DNA from: Gemmatimonadota bacterium | Lineage (GTDB): Bacteria > Gemmatimonadota > Gemmatimonadetes > Gemmatimonadales > GWC2-71-9 | Assembly: GCA_003221035.1 (NCBI GenBank) | Contig: QHUB01000008.1 | Coordinates: 1 to 64,000, forward strand | Direction: 5' to 3' | DNA length: 64,000 nt | In this document: positions 41,355-49,773 of the stretch, piece by piece | Layout of the letters: the number at the start of each line of letters is the position of its first letter | How positions within the stretch are numbered: the first letter of the stretch is position 1 | The notes under the pieces: generated by a model | What the model was told of the DNA's origin: nothing | Seen by the model: only the letters and a program-made list of their open reading frames with translations | Database searches by the model: none | Translations under genes and position numbers: made by a program

Positions 41355-42736
41355 AATGGACTTGGCGCGGCGACGGCCGCCTCCAGCTCCACACTTCCAT
41401 CAGGGCGGATCGCCGTCGCGCGCACCGCGCGACGTGCGCGCCGCCACTCCGCGAGCGTGTCGAGCGGCGCCACGAAGGGAGATTCCGCGAGCACGCCCGC
41501 GATCGTCGCGCCATACGCGGGTGGCGCGTCAGGAAATCCCAGCGCCGGCGTGAGATTCGGATGCCACAAGCCGACCCAGAGGCCGCCGACTTCCCGGGCG
41601 GTTGCCGCGAGCTCGAGCGCGTCGCGCGACCATGCCGCGGGATCTTCGACGCCGCGATACTTGCTCAGGGCGCGATCCATCCACGTGAAGGGCGCTTCGT
41701 CGATCGCGATGCGCTGATTGCGCTCTGCGTCCCAGCGCGGTACGACGTCGGCGACGCCCAGTCGAAAGCCGTTGCGATCGGGAAAGCCGAACGTCGTGTC
41801 GTAGATGAATCCGGCCGCCGTCATGGCGTGCTCCGTGACGCCGGGATGAATGCGGACGTAGTGCTGGCGAATGCCGCGGACGGGCGCCCCGGCGATTCCC
41901 TCGAGCCGCCGTCGCTGTTCGGCAAAGGCGCCATGATCCTCGAGGGTCGCGAAGCTGCCGTGGAGCCCGATCTCATGTCCGCCGGCGCGAACCTGCGCCA
42001 GAATGCCGCGCGCCTTGCTCGACTCGGGGCGATAGGTGAGATCGCCGGCGCGTACCGTCTTGAGCGTGGGCGTGCCGCACAGGATGAACCAGGTGGAGTG
42101 GATGCGGGCGCTCGCTTCCTGGTTCAGCACGCCGGTGACGCCTTGAAAGACGGGATCGAAGCCCAGTGATCCGAAGGCAGACGCGGCGACGCGCGAGATC
42201 CGTCCAAACGCTCGCTTGGCGGCGAGCTCCACCAGGCGCAGCGCGGTAAACGCGGGCCACCACGACACGACGTCGAGGTCGTGCGTGAACGCCGCGGCCC
42301 AGCGGCGTCCATCGGGCCACGCCGCCACCGTCCGGAATGCGCGGCGCCCGGCCGCTTTCCGAGTGGCAGTTTGCAGCGCGAGCGCCGCGCGCTGCACGAT
42401 GGGGTCACGTTCGAGTCCCTCGCGCACGAGGGGATTCGCCGACGCCGGGACGCGTGAGTAACGGTCGCGCTCGCTCGCCCGCTGCTCTGCCGCCGCGCCC
42501 GCGACGTCGATGACGGCATGGAGCACCCCGCGAGGGATGCGGACGATTCCGTCGCCGACTTCGATGCCCCAGCCTGCTGCGACCCACCCCCGCAGGTCGC
42601 GGGGCGGATGGTCGCGCAGCTCCAGGCTGACGACGTCGAATGTCGGCGCGGCCGGCACGAGCCGGGCGAGGTCGACCAGCATGTCCAGCGCGAAACGCTC
42701 GGCGGCGGCGAGGCCCACTTCGGGGAGTTTGATCAC
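41303..42736 (-). CDS. Polysaccharide deacetylase-like protein
   Basis: The 477-residue protein has an N-terminal region of about 150 residues (VSLELRDHPPRDLRGWVAAGWGIEVGD) that is not enzymatic in appearance. A NodB-type barrel follows, with the metal-binding Asp set in AAFTHDLDVVSW and the His pair in GGHEIGLHGSFAT. WVGLWHPNLTP is a late motif. It probably removes acyl groups from a surface glycan, consistent with neighbouring transferases. The first codon is ATG at 42736. Confidence 0.87.
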   Translation of the reverse strand: MIKLPEVGLAAAERFALDMLVDLARLVPAAPTFDVVSLELRDHPPRDLRGWVAAGWGIEVGDGIVRIPRGVLHAVIDVAGAAAEQRASERDRYSRVPASANPLVREGLERDPIVQRAALALQTATRKAAGRRAFRTVAAWPDGRRWAAAFTHDLDVVSWWPAFTALRLVELAAKRAFGRISRVAASAFGSLGFDPVFQGVTGVLNQEASARIHSTWFILCGTPTLKTVRAGDLTYRPESSKARGILAQVRAGGHEIGLHGSFATLEDHGAFAEQRRRLEGIAGAPVRGIRQHYVRIHPGVTEHAMTAAGFIYDTTFGFPDRNGFRLGVADVVPRWDAERNQRIAIDEAPFTWMDRALSKYRGVEDPAAWSRDALELAATAREVGGLWVGLWHPNLTPALGFPDAPPAYGATIAGVLAESPFVAPLDTLAEWRRARRAVRATAIRPDGSVELEAAVAAPSPFQLRLEDGAGKPAEAAR

Positions 42737-42765
42737 GGGGCGTCGAAACGTACATTACGACCCCA

Positions 42766-43827
42766 ATGCCCGAAACACTGCTCCCCAAGACGCGTATCCC
42801 GCTCCGCCACCTCCTTCTCTTCGGCTGGCTTCCGAGCCCGCTGAAGATCCTGGCGTACCGGCTGCTGCTCGGCTACCGCATCGGTCGCGGCGTGAAGATC
42901 AGCTTCGGCGGCGTCGTGATCGGCAAGAGTGTCGAGTTGGGTGATCACGTCGAGATCGGCCTGCTCGCCGTCGTCCAGGGCGAGACGATCCGTATCGGAC
43001 GACATTCGAGCGTCGGGACGATGAGCTACCTGTCCTGCAACGCGATCGAGATCGGCGACGACGCGAAGATTCGCGAGCAGGTCTACGTCGGCGGGCCGCA
43101 GCTGCCCGAATCCAGGTTCGTGCTGGGCAGCCGGACCATCGTGCTGCAGCTTACGAATATCAATCCAACGAAACCCGTGGTGATCGGGGACGACACGGGA
43201 ATCGGCGGGCATTGTCTGATCTTCACGCACGGCGCGTGGCTGAATCAGCTGGATGGATACCCGGTGACCTACGAGCCCGTCACGCTTGGGAAAAGCGTCT
43301 GGCTGCCCTGGCGGGTTTTCATCATGCCTGGGACGACGATCGGCGACGGCAGCGTGATTGGCGCCAATTCACTCGTGTCCGGGAATATTCCGCCGAGCAG
43401 TCTCGCGGTGGGCAATCCCGCCAAGGTGATCCGCAGCGCGCCGGACTTCCCGAAGAAGCTGAGCGACGGCGAGCGCGCCGGGCTGGTCGAGACGATCATG
43501 GGGGAATTCGATCGATTCGTGCAGCACGGCGGCGTCCGCGTGGAAGCGCACGGGTCGATCAGGGCCTATCACTACAGCCGGCGCACGTGGCGCTTGATGT
43601 GGCTGCGCGCGGGTGTGCGGATGGATGGGATCGCGCCCGCGCGCGGCGATACCGTCTTCTCAGAGGCCGCGCTCGCGCCGGATGCGCTGGCGGACTTTGC
43701 GAAGCGCGGCGTGTACTGGCTCGACCTGGGTGGCAAGACGCGCAGCGAGGGCGGCTCCCGCCTTACGGAGGAGCTCGCCCTCTTTATCGGCCGCTACGGA
43801 ATACGCCTGATCCGCATCAGCGGATGA
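42766..43827 (+). CDS. Left-handed beta-helix (hexapeptide) acyltransferase
   Basis: Residues 45-225 of the 353-residue protein are hexapeptide repeats: VVIGKSVELGDHVEIGLLAVV, TIRIGRHSSVGTM, PVVIGDDTGIGGHCLIFTHGAW, VTLGKSVWLPWRVFIMPGTTIGDGSVIGANSLVSG. The catalytic-type His is in THGAW. The last 120 residues are a separate unknown domain (GSIRAYHYSRRTWRLMWLR...GVYWLDLGGKTRSEGGSRLTEELALFI). It probably O-acetylates a glycan. It ends 11 bases inside the convergent propeller gene. Confidence 0.93.
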   Translation: MPETLLPKTRIPLRHLLLFGWLPSPLKILAYRLLLGYRIGRGVKISFGGVVIGKSVELGDHVEIGLLAVVQGETIRIGRHSSVGTMSYLSCNAIEIGDDAKIREQVYVGGPQLPESRFVLGSRTIVLQLTNINPTKPVVIGDDTGIGGHCLIFTHGAWLNQLDGYPVTYEPVTLGKSVWLPWRVFIMPGTTIGDGSVIGANSLVSGNIPPSSLAVGNPAKVIRSAPDFPKKLSDGERAGLVETIMGEFDRFVQHGGVRVEAHGSIRAYHYSRRTWRLMWLRAGVRMDGIAPARGDTVFSEAALAPDALADFAKRGVYWLDLGGKTRSEGGSRLTEELALFIGRYGIRLIRISG

Positions 43828-45754
43828 CGTCCACCCATCCGCCCTCGTTCGCGACGAGGACGTCATGGCGCGCGGCGTCGACCGCCACCTCTCGTGGCGT
43901 TCCTCCCACGGTGATCGTACGCACGATGCTGCTCGTGGCCGGATTGACGACCTGCACGAGTCCGGCAAACACCTCACCGACCCACAGCCTTCCATCGGCG
44001 TCACGGGCGAGTCCTTCGCCCCCTGAGGCAAGCGGCACGGCATCGATGCTGCCGGTTGGCAGCCAGATGATCTGCAGGCTGTTGCTCAGCTCGTTCGCGA
44101 CGTACAGCTCGTTCTGGTCGACCGACATCGCCATGCCCTGCGGTCTGCCGCCGAGCGTAAACGTGCGGACGACCGTCATCGTCTTCCAGTTCACTTCGAG
44201 CACCGACCCGGCGTCACGCGTGGCAACGTAGACCAGGTCGCCGTTCGGATGGGTCAGGAGGTGATGTGACGTCGCGGGCAGCGCCAGTGATCCGGTGACG
44301 GTATTGGTCGCGAGGTTCACCTTGAACAACATGTTCGCGTTGGTCGTGACGAAAAGCGTGCTGTCATTCGTCGAGATCGCAACCGGCAGCGGATCGCCCG
44401 TCAACGGGATCGTGGCGATCTGCGTGTTCGTCGCGACGTCGATCACACTGACGTTGTCGCTGAACTGATTCGCTTCGTACGCGCGCGTGCCCGTGGAGTT
44501 GAAGACGATATAGCACGGCAGGCTCCCGACCGGGAACGACGTGGTGACGGTGTTGGTCCGCAGGTCCAGTCGCGCGACCATGTTGGCGTATGGTCGGGTG
44601 ACGTAGGCGATGTCGCCCGAAACGGCGATTCCCAGTGCGCCGTCCGCCAAGCCAACCCGCGTGTAGCCCGTATCCGGCGGCGGCGGCGGTGGTGGCGGCG
44701 GGGGCGGCGGGGGCGGCGGCGGCGGTGGGGGCGGCGGCGGCACGAGCGAGTCACTGGGCTCGATGAAATCGATCCAGCTGTCTTCGTTTCCGACGAGGAC
44801 ATCGCGGCCGTTATAGTCGAGCGCGATTTCACGCGGGGCGCCGCCAACCGGAATGATCCGAATGGTTTCTGCCGTGCGGCGGTTGATCACCTGGACGGCG
44901 CCATTGAACACGAGGCCGACATAGATGTGGTCGCCGTTGTTTCCGAGCGCGAGCCCTTCCCCGCCGCCGGCCAGGGGGATGTTCGTGAACGTACCGTTGG
45001 CCAGTCGGATGTCGTGCACGACATTGCTCAGCTCGTTCGCGACATACAGGTCCTGGCCGCTCGGCGAGAACACCATGTCCTGTGTACGCCCACCCAGGGT
45101 GAACGTCCGCGTGACAATCATGGACCGCCAATCGACCTCCATGACGGTGCCGCCGTCGCGCGTCGCGACGTACAGGAGCTTGCCCTTGGGGTCCATGATG
45201 ATGTGATGCGACGTGGCCGGGAGTTGAATGGAGCCGGTCTGTGCCTTGGTCGCCACGTCGAACTTGAACAGCACGTTGAAATTCGTCGTGACGAGCAGCG
45301 TGCGGCCGTCCGGAGACAGCGCGAGTGCGAACGGGTCGCCGAGCGTGGGAATCGTATCGACTTCCGCATTCGAGGCGACGTCGATGACACCGACGTTATC
45401 GGACCACTGATTGGACACATACGCTTTCGAGCGTGTCGAGTTGAAGACAATCAGCGAAGGCACCATCCCGACGGCGATCTCGGCGGTAATCGTCCGGCTG
45501 CTCAGGTCGACCCGCGCGACGCGACCCGCCGACTGGCCGTGATCGGGTTGCGTGACGTACGCGAATCCCTCCGGCGCAACGGCAATGCCTTCCGGAGAGC
45601 CCGGCAGGGCCATACGTGCGACCGCACCATCGCCGGGGGACGTGGGGCGATCCGCGACGATGCCTTGCTGAGTCTGATCGGTCGGAGAGGAGCAGCCGGC
45701 GGCGAGCAGAACGCCGAGGCCGGCGCCGATGAGCCAACGCAACGATCGAATCAT
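43817..45754 (-). CDS. Lipoprotein with two YncE-like beta-propellers joined by polyproline
   Basis: The 645-residue protein starts with a lipoprotein signal (MIRSLRWLIGAGLGVLLAAGC). Two homologous YncE/NHL-type seven-bladed propellers follow, about residues 45-340 and 365-645. They share blade motifs such as ATSHH, YVATRDxGxVxEV, TFTLGGRxQ and ANExGWxD. A linker of about 20 Pro separates them. No catalytic residues are seen; propellers of this sort bind ligands or partner proteins at the outer membrane or periplasm. It is 90 bases downstream of the HTH-propeller gene in the same orientation, and each of its propellers resembles the one in that protein. Confidence 0.9.
   Translation of the reverse strand: MIRSLRWLIGAGLGVLLAAGCSSPTDQTQQGIVADRPTSPGDGAVARMALPGSPEGIAVAPEGFAYVTQPDHGQSAGRVARVDLSSRTITAEIAVGMVPSLIVFNSTRSKAYVSNQWSDNVGVIDVASNAEVDTIPTLGDPFALALSPDGRTLLVTTNFNVLFKFDVATKAQTGSIQLPATSHHIIMDPKGKLLYVATRDGGTVMEVDWRSMIVTRTFTLGGRTQDMVFSPSGQDLYVANELSNVVHDIRLANGTFTNIPLAGGGEGLALGNNGDHIYVGLVFNGAVQVINRRTAETIRIIPVGGAPREIALDYNGRDVLVGNEDSWIDFIEPSDSLVPPPPPPPPPPPPPPPPPPPPPPDTGYTRVGLADGALGIAVSGDIAYVTRPYANMVARLDLRTNTVTTSFPVGSLPCYIVFNSTGTRAYEANQFSDNVSVIDVATNTQIATIPLTGDPLPVAISTNDSTLFVTTNANMLFKVNLATNTVTGSLALPATSHHLLTHPNGDLVYVATRDAGSVLEVNWKTMTVVRTFTLGGRPQGMAMSVDQNELYVANELSNSLQIIWLPTGSIDAVPLASGGEGLARDADGRLWVGEVFAGLVQVVNPATSSIVRTITVGGTPREVAVDAARHDVLVANEGGWVDVIR
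44675..44741 (-). repeat. Proline-codon microsatellite
   Basis: A run of GGC/GGT/GGG triplets on the plus strand encodes an uninterrupted proline tract on the minus strand between the two propellers. It is prone to slippage, so linker length may vary between strains. Confidence 0.85.
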
Positions 45755-45844
45755 GATTGTCGTCCGAAGGAGTTAGGTAGAGGATCTCAAGACGGGTATG
45801 GAGATCGCAAGTAGAAGCGCACGATGCGACATCGATCGAAGGAG

Positions 45845-47236
45845 CTACGCGGCGGCGACCTCGAGCGTCCCGAGCGGCAGGATATCGATCCAGCCTGCTT
45901 CGTTAGTAATGACCGCGTGCCCTGCCCCGTCGAAGCCGATCTGACCAGGGCGTCCTCCGGTCGCGAGTACGCCCTGATGTGTAAGCGACGCGGCGTCGAT
46001 CAACCCCACGGTCCCTTCGCGCGCATGGGCCGCATACAGCAGCCGGCCATCGGGGCTGAGCGCGAGTGCGACCGCGCCGCGCTCCTCATCGAGCGTGGCC
46101 ATGCGCCGGCCGCTGCTCAAGTGCACCACATCGAGCTGGTGCTGCTCGTTCGCGACGTAGAGCAGCGTCCCGTCCGGCGAGACGACGAGTCCTTGTGTCC
46201 AGCCGCCCAACGCGAACGTCCGCAGCACGCGGAACCGGTTCACGTCGACCTCGAGAACGGAGCCACCGCTGCGGGTGGCGACGTAGAGCCTCTGGCCGCC
46301 TGGATGCAGGGCAAGGTGATGTGAAGTCGCCGGCAGGTCGAGCGAGTTTATGACCCGACCAGTCTGCGCGTTCAAAGCCAGCAGGCGGTCGCTGTTCGTG
46401 GTCACGAACAGCGTATGGCCACCGGGCGCGACGAGCAGTGGAAATGGCTGGCCCGGCACCCGCAGCGATCGGATCGGCATGTGGTGTATCGCATCCAGCA
46501 CGGCGATCTCATCGCAAAACTGAATCGTCGCATAGGCGCGCAACCCCGAATCATCGAACCTGACGCAGGTCGGCGTGCAGCCGACGGACGTGAAGCCCGT
46601 CACGGAACCATTCGCGAGATCGAGGTGCGCCAGCGCCGCGGCGCGGCTCAGCGTGACGTATGCGAAATCACGGCCGCGAATGGCGATCCCATACGGCCCG
46701 CCGTCGACAAACACGCGCTGCGACCGCGATCGCACCCACCGCCGGGGCGCGGCGCTCGAAACGAGGTGGGACGTGGCCGCGGGTCGTACGACAGGCCGTT
46801 CGTGTTCCGAACGCTCCGCCCGCGATGGGCGAACGCGCTGCTGAAACCAGCGCAGGACCTCCGCCGTCCCCACTCGCCGCAGATCCTTCCAGCAGTGACT
46901 GGTGACTCGGCGCACCAGACGGTACGAGCTCGCGCTTTCCATGTGTGTTTGGCGCGCCAGCGCCAGCAGAGCTCCCCGCCCGACGCCCGCGTCGGCCTGC
47001 AGCATCCAATAGAACACGCAGACCCACCCAGAGAGCTCTTCGTACGATGGCAGTCCCTCGCGGTGCAGCAGACGGTTCAGTTGGAATCGGCTGCGCAGGC
47101 CGAGCTGCCGGCACAGCGCCTGGGCCGAGCCGACTCGACCGTTGCTGCAGACGAGCGTGTTGAGCACCGCACGGCCGTCGGACGACAGCCATGGCAGTGC
47201 ACCTTGCATCAGGGACGAGAGCGCGAGTGGCGGCAC
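45845..47236 (-). CDS. AraC-type HTH fused to YncE-like beta-propeller
   Basis: Residues about 15-140 of the 463-residue protein are helical and fit an AraC-type double HTH: VGSAQALCRQLGLRSRFQLNRLLHREGLPSYEELSGW, then GALLALARQTHMESASSYRLVRRVTSHCWKDLRRVG. After a basic linker, residues about 185-463 form one YncE-like propeller (GGPYGIAIRGRDFAYVT, ATSHHLALHPGGQRLYVATRSGGSVLEV, NEAGWIDILPLG). No signal peptide or membrane helix is found, so it should be cytoplasmic. The propeller probably acts as the sensor domain of a regulator. It lies upstream of the homologous lipoprotein, its likely target. It starts at GTG 47236; a later ATG at 47209 is possible. Confidence 0.85.
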   Translation of the reverse strand: MPPLALSSLMQGALPWLSSDGRAVLNTLVCSNGRVGSAQALCRQLGLRSRFQLNRLLHREGLPSYEELSGWVCVFYWMLQADAGVGRGALLALARQTHMESASSYRLVRRVTSHCWKDLRRVGTAEVLRWFQQRVRPSRAERSEHERPVVRPAATSHLVSSAAPRRWVRSRSQRVFVDGGPYGIAIRGRDFAYVTLSRAAALAHLDLANGSVTGFTSVGCTPTCVRFDDSGLRAYATIQFCDEIAVLDAIHHMPIRSLRVPGQPFPLLVAPGGHTLFVTTNSDRLLALNAQTGRVINSLDLPATSHHLALHPGGQRLYVATRSGGSVLEVDVNRFRVLRTFALGGWTQGLVVSPDGTLLYVANEQHQLDVVHLSSGRRMATLDEERGAVALALSPDGRLLYAAHAREGTVGLIDAASLTHQGVLATGGRPGQIGFDGAGHAVITNEAGWIDILPLGTLEVAAA

Positions 47237-47356
47237 GTGTCAATTCGGGATTAATACCCAGCGTGCGCTGGCGGACGCCGCGCCGCAAGCGCAACCGCTC
47301 TAAACGTCATAATTCCTAGGAGTGAGCTACCGCATGATATCGCCCCAGCCGCCCTG

Positions 47357-48310
47357 CTACTCCTCGCTGCGCATCCTCCGGATCTCCCGTTCCACCGCGC
47401 GCAGATCCTCACGCATCCCCGCCAGCATCTCGCCGATGAAGCCGAACCCGAACAGCGCCACGCCGGAGATCACGAGCACCATGATCAGGTCGAGGAGCGG
47501 CCGGAAGCCGAGGTGCGGCGGGCCGAAGCGCAGGTAGAGCGCGATGATGCCGGTCAGCAGACCGACCGAAAAGAGCGTGGCGCCGATCACGCCGAAGAAC
47601 AGCATCGGCTTGCGGGCAAAGCGGAGCTGGAACCACACCGACATCAGATCGAGCACGCCCACGGGAATGCGCGCGACGCCGAATTTGGAGCTGCCGGCGC
47701 GGCGTGGATGCACGGGCACCGGACGCTCGGCCAGCCGGAAGCCTTGCGAAGCGGCGATCACGACCATGAAGCGATGCCAGTCCGGCCGCATCGGCACGAC
47801 TTCCATGATCTCGCGGCGGTAGGCCTTCACCGAGTTGAGGTCTTTCACCCGGACGCCGAACAGCCAGCGGCACAGCGTGTTGTAGACGCCGGACACGAAT
47901 CGCTTGCTGTACTGTCCCTGTTTGGTTCCGGTGACGACGTCGGCCTGTCCGTCCAGGATCGGTTCGACGAGCGAGGGAATGTCAGACGGAAGGTACTGCA
48001 GATCGGCCGGATAATACACGAGCACCCGGCCGCGCGCGGTGTCGGCGCCGGACTTCAGGGCATCGGCGATGCCGCGCTGCGTCCGGTGCGTCACGACCTT
48101 CACGAACGGATGTTTGACGGCCAGCTCGTCGAGCAGCTTCGCCGATCCGTCGTGGCTGCCGTCGTCGACGATCACGAGCTCCACGGCATAGGGCAGCGGC
48201 AGCATCGCTTCGCGCGTGAGCCGCACGAATTCGCCGAGGTTGTCGACCTCGTCCTTGGCGGGCACGAGCACGCTGACGTCGGGCGGCGTCGAGTTGGTCG
48301 CGAGGCTCAT
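47357..48310 (-). CDS. Family 2 glycosyltransferase with two C-terminal membrane helices
   Basis: The protein has 317 residues from ATG 48310, overlapping the rpoN stop (ATGA); the longer track ORF is an extension. The GT-A domain shows VSVLVPAKDEVDNLGEF, VIVDDGSHDGS, YYPADLQYLPSDIP and KDLNSVKAYRREIM. Two membrane helices (MLFFGVIGATLFSVGLLTGIIALYL and LLDLIMVLVISGVALFGFGFIGEML) end the protein. This is the DPM/ArnC-like layout for transferring sugars to undecaprenyl phosphate. It ends the LPS-core operon. Confidence 0.93.
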   Translation of the reverse strand: MSLATNSTPPDVSVLVPAKDEVDNLGEFVRLTREAMLPLPYAVELVIVDDGSHDGSAKLLDELAVKHPFVKVVTHRTQRGIADALKSGADTARGRVLVYYPADLQYLPSDIPSLVEPILDGQADVVTGTKQGQYSKRFVSGVYNTLCRWLFGVRVKDLNSVKAYRREIMEVVPMRPDWHRFMVVIAASQGFRLAERPVPVHPRRAGSSKFGVARIPVGVLDLMSVWFQLRFARKPMLFFGVIGATLFSVGLLTGIIALYLRFGPPHLGFRPLLDLIMVLVISGVALFGFGFIGEMLAGMREDLRAVEREIRRMRSEE

Positions 48311-49773
48311 AGCCGCTTGCGCATGCGCGCGGGCAGGATGCCGAGCTGATCGCGGTACTTGGCGACGGTGCGGCGCGCGATCTTCACGCCCTTCTTGTCG
48401 AACATCTCGACGATCTGCTGGTCGGTGAGCGGATTCTTCGGCGGCTCGTCGTCCACCAGCTTCTGGATTTGCGACTTGATCGAGCGTGCGCTCGCATCTT
48501 CGCCCGTGGTGGTCGACAGCCCGCTCGAGAAGAAGAACTTGAGCGGAAGCAGTCCGCGCGGCGTCTGCACGTACTTCTCGTTGGTCACCCGGCTCACGGT
48601 GCTCTCGTGCATGCTGATGACGTCGGCGACTTCGCGCAGCGTCAGCGGCTTCAAGTGGTCGATACCCTTCTCGAAGAATTCCCGCTGCCGGTCGACGATG
48701 AAGTTCATGACCTTGAGCATGGTCTGGCGCCGCTGCTCGATGGCCTGGATCATCCAGTGCGCGCTGTTCAAGCGCTGGTTGATGAATTCCTTGCTCTCGA
48801 CGTCGTACTTTTTCTTGTCGCGCGCGATCTCCTGATAGGTCTTGGAAATGCGGAGCCGCGGCAAGCCGCTGTCGTTCAGGAAGACGTGGTATTTGTCGTC
48901 GATCTTCTCGACGATGAGATCGGGGATGATATACGCGTCGTTGGCCGCCGAGTATTGCAGGCCGGGCTTGGGATCGAGCCGCGCCAGCTCGTCGGCCGCG
49001 CGCTGCACCTCTTCGGGCGCGAGCCCGAAGCGTTTGCCGAGGTCGCTCCAGCGATGCGCGATCAGATCGTCGAACGCGTCCTTGACGAGCCGGTACACCA
49101 GCGAGTCGGTCCGCTTCTGGCTCTCGAGCTGCAGCATCAGGCACTCGCGCAGGTTGCGCGCCGCCGTGCCGGGCGGATCGAGCTGCTGGATGACCTTCAG
49201 CATCTCCTCCACTTCGGCCAGCGTAAATGCGGCGACGTTCAGCTCCAGCTCCGATTCGGCTTCGTGCTCCTCCAGAAGCTGGTTCGCGCCCTTGAGGATT
49301 TCCTCCAGCGTGTGCTGCAGATAGCCGTCTTCCCCGATGTTGCCGAGGAACTCTTCCGCGAGCAGCTGCTGGCGCGGCGTGAGATCGAGCATCCGCGTCT
49401 GCTCACGCAGGTGATCGATCAGGTCCTTGCTCTCGACCGTGACCGGCTCGACGTATTCCCGCGCGTCGCTGTAACTGCCGCTCGGCACACCGTGCTCGGT
49501 GCGGTCCTCGAGCAGGATGTTTTCCCAATCCGGCTCGTCCTCTTTCTGCTTCTCGTCCTTCTCGGGCTTGTTCTGCTGCTGCTCCGCCGCGGTCGCCTGC
49601 ACCTCTTCTTCCGGCTCGATCATCTCGAGGAACGGATTGCCGAGCAGCTCCTGCTTCAGGTGCTGCTCGAGATCGAGCAGCGGCATATACAGCAGGTCCA
49701 TCGCCTGATACAGGCGCGGATTGATCCGCAGGTCCTGCCGCAGCGCGGTGTGTTGATGCAGGCCGGTCTTCAT
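48307..49773 (-). CDS. rpoN: RNA polymerase sigma-54 factor
   Basis: The 488-residue protein has an N-terminal Gln/Leu-rich activator-interacting region (LRINPRLYQAMDLLYMPLLDLEQHLKQEL) and an acidic low-complexity segment (EEEVQATAAEQQQNKPEKDEKQKEDE). The core-binding domain and the HTH (LTLREVADVISMHESTVSRVTNEKYVQTPRG) follow. The RpoN box ARRTVAKYRDQLGI lies close to the C-terminus. It directs activator-dependent transcription. Its place right after lptB is the conserved order in many Gram-negative bacteria. Confidence 0.98.
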   Translation of the reverse strand: MKTGLHQHTALRQDLRINPRLYQAMDLLYMPLLDLEQHLKQELLGNPFLEMIEPEEEVQATAAEQQQNKPEKDEKQKEDEPDWENILLEDRTEHGVPSGSYSDAREYVEPVTVESKDLIDHLREQTRMLDLTPRQQLLAEEFLGNIGEDGYLQHTLEEILKGANQLLEEHEAESELELNVAAFTLAEVEEMLKVIQQLDPPGTAARNLRECLMLQLESQKRTDSLVYRLVKDAFDDLIAHRWSDLGKRFGLAPEEVQRAADELARLDPKPGLQYSAANDAYIIPDLIVEKIDDKYHVFLNDSGLPRLRISKTYQEIARDKKKYDVESKEFINQRLNSAHWMIQAIEQRRQTMLKVMNFIVDRQREFFEKGIDHLKPLTLREVADVISMHESTVSRVTNEKYVQTPRGLLPLKFFFSSGLSTTTGEDASARSIKSQIQKLVDDEPPKNPLTDQQIVEMFDKKGVKIARRTVAKYRDQLGILPARMRKRL

